Assembly: GCF_022664435.1 (NCBI RefSeq)
Contig: NZ_JAKREU010000010.1
Span: forward strand, 78,720 to 142,719
Direction of reading: 5' to 3'
Source: Sphingomonas panni
GTDB lineage: Bacteria > Pseudomonadota > Alphaproteobacteria > Sphingomonadales > Sphingomonadaceae
DNA: 64,000 nucleotides
Part shown: positions 57,444-64,000 of the stretch, one piece after another
Position numbering within the stretch: the first letter of the stretch is position 1
Layout of the letters: each line of letters begins with the position of its first letter
Made by a program: the position numbers and the translations under genes
The notes under the pieces: generated by a model
Told to the model about the DNA's origin: nothing
Databases searched by the model: none
The model's input: the letters and a program-made list of their open reading frames with translations, nothing else

Positions 57444-58301
57444 TCAGAAGGCTGCGGTCAGCGCGACGACGACCATCCCGCCGGCGATGTTGCCGCTGCC
57501 GTCCTGTCCCCGGCTGAAGCTGGGGCGGAGATAGGTGGCGTCGCGGTTCGAGATGTCGGTGTCGACATAGCTGACGTTCAGGGTGAGGTTGCGCCAGGTC
57601 GCGTCCGCCCCGACCGACCAGTCCCAATAGCTGCCGGTCGGCGACACGGCGGTGGCGTTCGGACCCAGGCCGTCCTGCCCCCAGCTATGGCCGATATGCG
57701 CCTTTGCGGTGATCGGGCTGCCGGTGACAGGCAGGGCGGCGTCGCCCCACAGGTACAGATTGTCGTCCTTCGCGCCGGGCCGGGTGTAGACGCCGCTGGC
57801 CGCATCGGCCCCGGTTGCATACCATTTGCCGATCGCCTGCTGCTTCGGCGCATAGGCGACGCCGGCGGTGAGCAACGCCGGGCCGGCGGTGCCGCTCAGC
57901 TTGGCATAGGGTTCGGCGAAGTCGGTCTTGTCCGCGCCGCCGGGATAGACATACCAGGTCAGCCCGACGTCGAGCGTCGCGCCAGCGGCGATCGCGGTCT
58001 TGTACCCGGCGATCAGGTCGAGTTCCATGTTCGCGCCGCCGAACGTGCCCCATCCGGCGAGGTTCGATGCCCAGGTGCCGATATACGCACCGCTGTCATG
58101 GGCGATGGTGATGCCGCCTTGGACCGCCATCTCCTGATCCGACTGCGACACCCCTCGGAAGCGATAGTCGGAGGCGATCGCGGCCGACCCGCTAATGGTC
58201 ACGGCGGCTGGCGGGTCGGTCGGCTCGGCAGCTGTCTGTGCGTGCGCGGTGGCCGGGAATGCTGCCAGCGCGACGGCGATGGCGGCAGGACGGAACTTCA
58301 T
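57444..58301 (-). CDS. TorF-family outer-membrane porin
   Basis: A 285-residue outer-membrane beta-barrel protein with signal peptide (ending ATAHA-QTA). The family mark IASDYRFRGVSQSD lies near residue 43 and the chain ends in VALTAAF. Transcribed first in the kdp cluster, so it is probably co-expressed with the K+ pump and may ease ion entry through the outer membrane; this is an inference from position. A distant paralogue lies at 28741. Confidence 0.88.
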   Translation of the reverse strand: MKFRPAAIAVALAAFPATAHAQTAAEPTDPPAAVTISGSAAIASDYRFRGVSQSDQEMAVQGGITIAHDSGAYIGTWASNLAGWGTFGGANMELDLIAGYKTAIAAGATLDVGLTWYVYPGGADKTDFAEPYAKLSGTAGPALLTAGVAYAPKQQAIGKWYATGADAASGVYTRPGAKDDNLYLWGDAALPVTGSPITAKAHIGHSWGQDGLGPNATAVSPTGSYWDWSVGADATWRNLTLNVSYVDTDISNRDATYLRPSFSRGQDGSGNIAGGMVVVALTAAF

Positions 58302-58499
58302 GGTTGCTACCCCTATGGCGCGGCACGTCCATGCGACGGTGCCTTACGGGGTGGGCGATTAGGCTTCTGGAACATATCAATTCGAGAGCGATTCCGGCCA
58401 ATCGCATAGTGCCGGCGTATAGTGACCGCGCATCGCGTGCGTCCGGATCGACAGCACGTGCCCCTCGCGCGAACCGGGATTCGCTGATAGCCACTGGGT

Positions 58500-59402
58500 A
58501 TGACACCGCTTAATTGCGAATTGCTGGACCTGCGCGCCGTGATCGCGGTGTCGGAGGGCAAGAGCTTCCTGCGCGCCGCCGAGCAGTTGAACCTGTCCCA
58601 GCCGGCGCTCAGCCGGCGGGTGCAGAAGCTGGAGGCGCTGGTCGGCACGCCGCTGCTGGAGCGGACGACGCGGAGCGTCCGGCTGACCCCGGCGGGACAG
58701 GAGGTCGTCCCGCTGCTGCGGCGGTTGCTGGAGGAGATCGACAGCTCGCTGCTCGGCATGATGGCGCTGGGCGAGCGGCGGGCCGGACGGCTGACCGTGG
58801 CGAGCATTCCCAGCGCGACCGTCCGGTTCCTGCCGGATATCCTCGAACGCTTCGGGCAGGAATATCGCAACGTCCGCGTCCGAGTGCTGGACCTGTCGGC
58901 GACCGAATGTGCGGAGGCGGTGCGGACCGGCGAGGCGGAGTTCGCCATTAGCCTGCCGGTCGCATTGGATGGCGACCTGGTGTTCGAACCGCTAATCGAC
59001 GATCCCTATGGCCTGGTCTGTCGCCGCGACGATCCGCTGGCGGAGATTGCCGATCCCGGCTGGACCGACCTGACCGGCCTGCGGCTGGTCACGGTGCATA
59101 TGGGCAGCGGTAACCGTACCGCGCTCGACGCCGGGTTGGCGCGGGCGGGGATCGAGCTGCGCTGGTTCTACGAGGTCACACGCCTGACCTCTGCCTTGGC
59201 GCTGGTGCAGGCCGGGCTGGGGCCGTCGGTCCTGCCGCGTCTCGCCTGCGAGGGGCCGGAGGCGCGCGATCTGCTGTGGCGGCCGCTCAAGGGGGCGGAA
59301 GTCGTGCGGACGATCGGGGTGTTGCGGCGGGCGTCCGCCACGCTGTCGCCGACTGCGTCACGGTTGATGGCATTGCTTGCCGGGACGTGGAATGAGGGCT
59401 AG
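58500..59402 (+). CDS. LysR-family transcriptional regulator
   Basis: A 300-residue LysR regulator. The winged helix-turn-helix is in the first 65 residues (SFLRAAEQLNLSQPALSRRVQKLE, quoted in part as RAAEQLNLSQPALSRRV); an effector-binding domain follows (about residues 90-295). It is divergent from torF-kdp and upstream of the binding protein/carrier pair, in the same direction. A T-N11-A site before the binding-protein gene suggests that it controls that pair. Effector unknown, perhaps a carboxylate. Confidence 0.93.
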   Translation: MTPLNCELLDLRAVIAVSEGKSFLRAAEQLNLSQPALSRRVQKLEALVGTPLLERTTRSVRLTPAGQEVVPLLRRLLEEIDSSLLGMMALGERRAGRLTVASIPSATVRFLPDILERFGQEYRNVRVRVLDLSATECAEAVRTGEAEFAISLPVALDGDLVFEPLIDDPYGLVCRRDDPLAEIADPGWTDLTGLRLVTVHMGSGNRTALDAGLARAGIELRWFYEVTRLTSALALVQAGLGPSVLPRLACEGPEARDLLWRPLKGAEVVRTIGVLRRASATLSPTASRLMALLAGTWNEG

Positions 59403-59557
59403 CCCGCTCGCACGTTATCCCGCCGCTGGCGCCGACGCGCCCGGCAGCATCGCTGCGATGATCCCGGCGGCAATTGCACCCGAAATTGGCAAAGGTGGCG
59501 CAGAAGCGACGCTGCTCCTCAAAAATTGATGCGTCAGAAGCATTAAGCGTCCCGATA

Positions 59558-59574
59558 ATTGCATTTGATACAAT
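59558..59574 (+). promoter_or_regulatory. LysR-type binding site before the binding-protein gene
   Basis: ATTG-CATTTGATA-CAAT contains the T-N11-A dyad typical of LysR regulators. It is 97 bases upstream of the start at 59671 in the 268-base gap after the LysR gene. Confidence 0.5.
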
Positions 59575-59670
59575 GGGCGTTTGTGAGGCTTAGTGTCGCG
59601 CAAGGCACGGCATCCACAGCTTCTGCCGCAACGAGAGCCTGCATCGGGAGCAGGACGAAAGAGAGGCATC

Positions 59671-60504
59671 ATGCACGATTCCCGCTTCAGGCCGGCGATG
59701 CGACTGTCGCGTCGCGGCGGACTGCGCTTTGCGCTGCTCCTGGGCCTCGCCACGCTCAGCGCGACCGCCGATGCGCAGGCCAAGCCCCGCGAACTTCATG
59801 TCATTACGTCGGGTGGGTTCACCGCTGCGTTCGAGGCGCTGGCGAAGCAGTATGAACGCGACACCGGCGGCCATATCGTCACCGAACACGGCCCGTCGAT
59901 GGGTGACACGCCGCAGGCGATCCCCAACCGGCTGGCCCGGCGCGAGGCGGCCGATGTCGTGATCCTCGCGCGCGGCGGGCTCGACAAGCTGGCGGCTGCC
60001 AAGGCGATCACGCCGGGCACCGAAGTTGATCTCGGCCTGTCGAAGATCGCCGTCGCCGTGAAGGCCGGCGCGCCCGCACCGGACATCGCCACCCCGGAAG
60101 CGGTCCGCCGCACGCTGGTCAACGCGAAGTCGGTCGCATGGTCGGACAGCGCCTCGGGCATCTACATCCAGTCGGTCATGCTCGACCGGCTGGGCATCGC
60201 CGATCAGGTCCGGCGCAAGGGGCGGATGATCCCGGCGACCCCGGTCGGCAAGATCGTCGCCGACGGCGATGCCGAGATCGGGTTCCAGCAACTAAGCGAA
60301 TTGAAGCCGGTGAAGGGCATCCGCATCGTTGGCCTGCTGCCGGACAGCCTGCAGAAGGTCACGCCCTTCTCCGCCGGGATCGTCGCCTATTCCCCGCATC
60401 AGGCGGACGCGCGTGCACTGATCGCCTATCTCGCCTCCCCCAAAGCCCACCGGCAGATCCGCGACAGCGGCCTCGAACCGGTCGTCGCAAAGGCCAAGCC
60501 ATGA
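59671..60504 (+). CDS. Periplasmic substrate-binding protein, ModA-like (SBP_bac_11 type)
   Basis: A 277-residue exported binding protein. ATG at 59671 follows GAGAGG, and a signal peptide ([20 protein letters not shown]) is seen about residues 20-39. The body resembles molybdate-binding ModA relatives: [49 protein letters not shown] and [18 protein letters not shown] [14 protein letters not shown]. No ABC permease or ATPase is adjacent; instead an MHS carrier gene overlaps it by four bases. Ligand is more likely an organic acid than molybdate given the partner, but this is inference. Confidence 0.85.
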   Translation: MHDSRFRPAMRLSRRGGLRFALLLGLATLSATADAQAKPRELHVITSGGFTAAFEALAKQYERDTGGHIVTEHGPSMGDTPQAIPNRLARREAADVVILARGGLDKLAAAKAITPGTEVDLGLSKIAVAVKAGAPAPDIATPEAVRRTLVNAKSVAWSDSASGIYIQSVMLDRLGIADQVRRKGRMIPATPVGKIVADGDAEIGFQQLSELKPVKGIRIVGLLPDSLQKVTPFSAGIVAYSPHQADARALIAYLASPKAHRQIRDSGLEPVVAKAKP

Positions 60505-61826
60505 CCCGAGCCATCCCCGTCGCCGCCGATGCGGTCGCGGTTCAGCCGCCGGTATCGGCCGCCGCCAAGAGGTCGGCGTTCAAGTCGATCTTCATCGTCG
60601 CCAGCGGCAACTTCCTCGAAATGTTCGATTTCATGGTGTTCGGCTATTACGCCACCTACATCTCGAACGCGTTCTTTCCGACCGGCAGCGAATTCGCGTC
60701 GCTGATGCTGACGCTGATGACGTTCGGCGCGGGCTTCCTGATGCGGCCGGTCGGCGCGCTGGTGCTGGGCGCCTATATCGATCGCAAGGGGCGGCGGCAG
60801 GGGCTGCTGCTGACGCTGGGGCTGATGGCGCTCGGTACGCTCGCCATCGCGGTCACCCCGACCTATGCGCAGATCGGCCTCGCCGCGCCGGTCATCATCC
60901 TGATCGGACGGCTGATGCAGGGCCTGTCGGCGGGCGTCGAGGTCGGCGGCGTATCGGTCTATCTGAACGAGATCGCCCCGCCTTCCGCCAAGGGCTTCTA
61001 CACCTCTTGGCAGTCGGCCAGCCAGCAGGCGGCGGTGGTGTTCGCCGCGCTGATCGGCTTGCTGGTGTCGACCAGCCTGTCGCCGGCGACGATGCAGGCG
61101 TGGGGCTGGCGCATTCCGTTCATCATCGGCTGCGTCATGATCCCGTTCCTGTTCGTCATCCGTCGCCACATGGAAGAGACCGAGGCGTTCCTGCAGCGCA
61201 AGGAGCATCCACAGCTCGGTCAGATCATGCTCACCATCGGCAATAACTGGGGCGTCGTGCTGCAGGGGACGTTGATGGCGGTGATGACCACGGTCTTCTT
61301 CTACATGATCACGGCCTATACCCCGACCTTCGGCAGCAAGGTGCTGTCGCTGTCGGCGGGCGAGAGCCTGTTCGTCACCGCCTGTGTCGGCATCGCCAAC
61401 TTCGTGCTGCTGCCGGTGATGGGCGCGCTGTCGGACCGGATCGGGCGCAAGCCGCTGCTGATCGCGGCGACCGTGCTGGGCGCGTTGCTCGCCTATCCGC
61501 TGATGAACTGGCTGGTCGCGGCACCCAGCTTCGGCCGGCTGCTCGCGGTCGAGCTGCTGCTGGCGGCGATCTATGCGACCTATAACGGTGCGTTCATCGC
61601 GTACCTGACCGAAGTCATCCCGGCGCATGTCCGCACGGTGGGCTTCAGCCTGGCCTACAGCCTCGCCACCGCGATCTTCGGCGGGTTCACCCCGGCGATC
61701 AGCACCGCGTTGATCGGGGCGACCGGTGACAAGGCGATCCCCGGCGCATGGTGCGCCGCCGCCGCGATCCTGTCGCTGACCGCGCTGCTGGTCGGTGGCC
61801 GGATACAGCGTCGCAAGACGGCGTGA
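60501..61826 (+). CDS. MHS-family MFS carboxylate/proton symporter
   Basis: A 441-residue carrier of the metabolite:H+ symporter branch of the MFS (like CitA, TcuC, KgtP): [19 protein letters not shown] near residue 38, [14 protein letters not shown] after the second span, [14 protein letters not shown] near 137. Twelve membrane segments. It likely imports citrate, tricarballylate, aconitate or a related acid. The stop of the binding-protein gene overlaps its ATG, so the two are translated together. Confidence 0.9.
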   Translation: MTRAIPVAADAVAVQPPVSAAAKRSAFKSIFIVASGNFLEMFDFMVFGYYATYISNAFFPTGSEFASLMLTLMTFGAGFLMRPVGALVLGAYIDRKGRRQGLLLTLGLMALGTLAIAVTPTYAQIGLAAPVIILIGRLMQGLSAGVEVGGVSVYLNEIAPPSAKGFYTSWQSASQQAAVVFAALIGLLVSTSLSPATMQAWGWRIPFIIGCVMIPFLFVIRRHMEETEAFLQRKEHPQLGQIMLTIGNNWGVVLQGTLMAVMTTVFFYMITAYTPTFGSKVLSLSAGESLFVTACVGIANFVLLPVMGALSDRIGRKPLLIAATVLGALLAYPLMNWLVAAPSFGRLLAVELLLAAIYATYNGAFIAYLTEVIPAHVRTVGFSLAYSLATAIFGGFTPAISTALIGATGDKAIPGAWCAAAAILSLTALLVGGRIQRRKTA

Positions 61827-62266
61827 CGGGGTTGGGCCGGTTTCTGTCCCGCGGGTTGGTTCGTCCTTCGTCACGTCGGGGCGAGCCTGCGGTCCCGCAT
61901 CGGCTCCGGGCCTATGCCGAGGCGCGGGCGCCGCGGCATTCGGAAGGGGCGGTGCAGGGCGGCTGGTTCCCGACCTGCGAGACGTCGCCCCTATCCGACG
62001 CGCGGCGGTGTGTGGACTCGATCCACGGTACTGCACCCGCCGACCACCGGCGGCAGCGGCGCAGTTGAGCGGGTAGCGCGCCAGGAGGAAGTGAACCATG
62101 ACGACAATCCGACGAGCGGGCAGGGGACGGCGCTGTTCTTCGTGGGGGACTGAAATTCCGACGATGTCGTCCGGCTGCAGTTGAACGGGATCATGGACGG
62201 AGTCTGGCAGGCCGGGTGCGGATCGCGTTTTGAAGCGTTGGCGGCGCAGCATGCGGGTGGAGTGAT
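61827..62266 (+). other. 440-base gap between the two MFS genes; one possible 28-codon frame
   Basis: No gene is securely supported here. An ATG at 62098 with a perfect AGGAGG site opens a 28-codon frame to 62184 (MTTIRRAGRGRRCSSWGTEI...). A different frame runs through ALFFVGD to a single TGA at 62151 and continues NSDDVVRLQLNGIMDGVWQ to just past the start of the next gene, which could be a decayed gene. No repeat or terminator was recognised. Confidence 0.3.
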
Positions 62267-63712
62267 ATGGGCGGAACGGCAGCGGCAGTGACGGCGGAAG
62301 GGCCAGCGCGCGGTTTCCGCGTGATCGCGCTGGTCGTGGCGTCGGCGATGTTCATGCAGCAACTCGATGGAACGGTGCTGACCGTCGCGCTGCCGACCAT
62401 GGCGCGCGACCTGGGCGTGCCCGCGACCAATCTCAGCTTGGCCCTGACCAGCTATCTGCTGTCGCTGGCGCTGTTCATCCCGGCTAGTGGCGCGCTGGCC
62501 GACCGGTTCGGCGGACGGAACCTGTTCTGCGCGGCGATCGGGGTCTTTCTGGTCGGTTCGATCCTGTGCGCGCAGGCGGGATCGCTGCCGATGCTGGTCG
62601 CCGCGCGATTTCTGCAAGGGATCGGCGGCGCGATGATGGTGCCGGTCGGTCGGCTGATCCTGCTGCGCAGCGTCGCGCGCAAAGACATGGTGCAGGCATT
62701 GTCATGGCTGGTGATGCCCGCGCTGGTCGGGCCGATCCTCGGACCGCCGCTGGGCGGGATGATCGTTACCTGGCTCGACTGGCGCTGGATTTTCTATCTC
62801 AACATCCCCTTCGGCATTGCGGGCATTGCCGGCGCATTGGCGTTGATCCCCGATATCCGGGGCGCGCGGACGGGACGGTTCGATACCGTCGGGTTCCTGT
62901 TGTCCGGCGTAGCGCTGGGGTGCCTGCTGTTCGGCTTCGAACTGGCGAGCCGGCCGGGCACGGGGCGGGTGGCGATCGTCCTCGCGATCGTCGGGCTGGT
63001 CGTGGGCACCGCCTATGTCCGTCATGCCCGGCATAGTGTCAGCCCGATCCTCGACCTGCGGCTGATGCGGATTCCGACCTTTCGTCTGTCGGTGATCGCC
63101 GGGTCGCTGACGCGAATCACGCAGGGCGCACAGCCGTTCCTGCTGCCGCTGATGCTGCAACTCGGCTTCGGACTGTCGCCGGCACGGACGGGCACGATCA
63201 CGATGGCCAGCGCGATCGGCGCACTGGCGATGAAGGCGATCGCGCCGCGGGTGCTGAGGCGGTTCGGTTTTCGTCGCAGCCTGATCGTGTCGGGGCTGGT
63301 CAGCAGCCTGAGCTATGCGACCTGTGCGTTCTTTCGACCCGACTGGCCCGCCGGGGCGATCGCCGCCGTGCTGGCGCTGTCGGGCTTCTTCACCTCGTTC
63401 CAGTTCACCGGCTATAACGCGATCGCCTATGCCGAGGTCGACGATGTGCGGATGAGCGCTGCGACCAGTTTCTACGCGACGTTCCAGCAGCTGATGCTGT
63501 CGCTCGGCATCTGTACGGCGGCGATGGTGCTGGAGGTAGGAACGGTGGTCGGCGGCACCGGGCAGCCCAGCCTGGCCGTATTCTCGTGCGCGTTCGTGAT
63601 CCTTGCGGTGATTTCCGGCTCCGCCATCCTGTGGAACCGCCGTTTCGACGACGATGCCGGTGCGGCCATGAGCGGCCATCGGGAAAGCACCGAACCGGCA
63701 CCATCCGCCTGA
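62267..63712 (+). CDS. DHA2-family MFS multidrug efflux transporter
   Basis: A 481-residue 14-span MFS transporter of the EmrB/QacA (DHA2) branch. Marks: MFMQQLDGTVLTVALPTMARDL in span 1 (quoted in part, LDGTVLTVALPTMA), GALADRFGGRN after span 2, RFLQGIGGAMMVPVGRL in span 4 and GPILGPPLGGMIV (motif C of antiporters) in span 5. It probably exports drugs or toxic compounds. ATG after GTGGAGTG. No emrA-type partner is adjacent. Confidence 0.9.
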   Translation: MGGTAAAVTAEGPARGFRVIALVVASAMFMQQLDGTVLTVALPTMARDLGVPATNLSLALTSYLLSLALFIPASGALADRFGGRNLFCAAIGVFLVGSILCAQAGSLPMLVAARFLQGIGGAMMVPVGRLILLRSVARKDMVQALSWLVMPALVGPILGPPLGGMIVTWLDWRWIFYLNIPFGIAGIAGALALIPDIRGARTGRFDTVGFLLSGVALGCLLFGFELASRPGTGRVAIVLAIVGLVVGTAYVRHARHSVSPILDLRLMRIPTFRLSVIAGSLTRITQGAQPFLLPLMLQLGFGLSPARTGTITMASAIGALAMKAIAPRVLRRFGFRRSLIVSGLVSSLSYATCAFFRPDWPAGAIAAVLALSGFFTSFQFTGYNAIAYAEVDDVRMSAATSFYATFQQLMLSLGICTAAMVLEVGTVVGGTGQPSLAVFSCAFVILAVISGSAILWNRRFDDDAGAAMSGHRESTEPAPSA

Positions 63713-63771
63713 GGCTGTACGGCCGGGCCGTGCCGTGTCACCTGTGTAGGGAACTTTTTTGAGAAAGTTTG

Positions 63772-63800
63772 TTGACAGTAAAGTTTCACCCGCCTAGAGG
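63772..63800 (+). promoter_or_regulatory. rRNA operon promoter
   Basis: TTGACA (63772-63777) and TAGAGG (63795-63800), 17 bases apart, precede a GC-rich leader. The perfect -35, an A/T-rich upstream stretch (ACTTTTTTGAGAAAGTTTG) and the boxA further down identify an rRNA operon promoter. Confidence 0.75.
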
Positions 63801-64000
63801 GGGTTCACCGCAGCGGTGGCCGACACGGACGCCGCAGCAGACAGCGAAACGCAGGCGACGTGATCTGCCCTTTCTAAAGAGGGGTAGCGACGCGACGCCG
63901 GTATTGTTGTCTTGCTCTTTGAAATTGTAGTTTAGATGAAGGGACATGTGGGCGGCGGCTTGCGGTCTAGCGCATTCAAGGTGCGTTGGGATCGTTTAAA
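63801..64000 (+). other. rRNA operon leader with boxA
   Basis: The transcript leader before a 16S rRNA gene that lies outside the window. TGCTCTTTGAAATT (63913-63926) is the boxA antitermination site, close to TGCTCTTTAACAATT of E. coli. The 16S gene start is not reached by base 64000. Confidence 0.78.

Noticed and set aside
59415..59783. Minus-strand frame with a hydrophobic C-terminus in the gap before the binding-protein gene
   Set aside because: It overlaps the start and signal peptide of the binding-protein gene and has no ribosome site; the hydrophobic end is short and probably chance.

Overview
The window is chromosomal DNA of a GC-rich alphaproteobacterium. It is most probably a member of the Sphingomonadaceae, close to Sphingomonas. 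The reasons are the trpG-trpD-trpC-moaC-moeA-lexA gene order with an alphaproteobacterial SOS box (GTTC-N7-GTTC), the rpsB-tsf-pyrH-frr-uppS-cdsA-dxr-rseP-bamA-skp-fabZ run, TorF-type porins, a large TonB-dependent receptor, and short palindromic intergenic repeats of the type common in sphingomonads. The species assignment is an inference from gene content. I see no phage, transposase, integron or CRISPR array.

Layout. Bases 1-2914 hold the 3' part of tamB, whose start lies outside the window. A divergent glucuronoxylan pair follows (GH10 xylanase and GH67 alpha-glucuronidase, about 2.9-6.3 kb) with a LacI-type palindrome between the two genes. The minus-strand cluster trpG-trpD-trpC-moaC-moeA-lexA spans 6.5-11.5 kb. 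A secreted small protein, a GGDEF protein and the aroK-aroB-DUF2256 operon fill 11.5-15.0 kb. A divergent operon then encodes a 45-residue membrane peptide, a large exported protein of unknown role, XerD and AccA (15.1-18.9 kb). Next come two Flp pilin genes, mutT, an NDUFAF5-like methyltransferase, and comF-grxC-nitrilase-DUF1178, followed by a tRNA-Arg(CCT) gene, a lipoprotein gene and folE (19-24.8 kb). The folE leader looks like a structured RNA.

Bases 25-34.5 kb carry a TonB-dependent receptor, a SWIB-domain protein with a strong terminator, a two-gene unit with a TorF-like porin, a CPA2 cation/proton antiporter, isocitrate dehydrogenase, and psd-pssA for phosphatidylethanolamine synthesis. 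Bases 34.7-46.1 kb are a long core block for translation and envelope building (S2, EF-Ts, UMP kinase, RRF, undecaprenyl-PP synthase, CdsA, Dxr, RseP, BamA, Skp, FabZ, L31). Many of its genes overlap by 1 or 4 bases, so they are probably translationally coupled.

Bases 46.4-61.8 kb are more accessory: a GH3 beta-glycosidase with two palindromic operators, a YkgJ-type cysteine-cluster protein, and a full torF-smallORF-kdpFABCDE potassium-uptake cluster on the minus strand. A LysR regulator is followed by a periplasmic binding protein coupled to an MHS-family carboxylate transporter. A DHA2 drug-efflux-type transporter comes next. The window ends in the leader of an rRNA operon (promoter and boxA visible); the 16S gene itself lies beyond base 64000.

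No obviously unprecedented system is present. The items most worth following up are the folE leader RNA, the torF/tiny-peptide extension of the kdp operon, the solitary binding protein fused by operon to an MFS carrier, the uncharacterised envelope proteins ahead of xerD-accA, and the 440-base gap between the two MFS genes.
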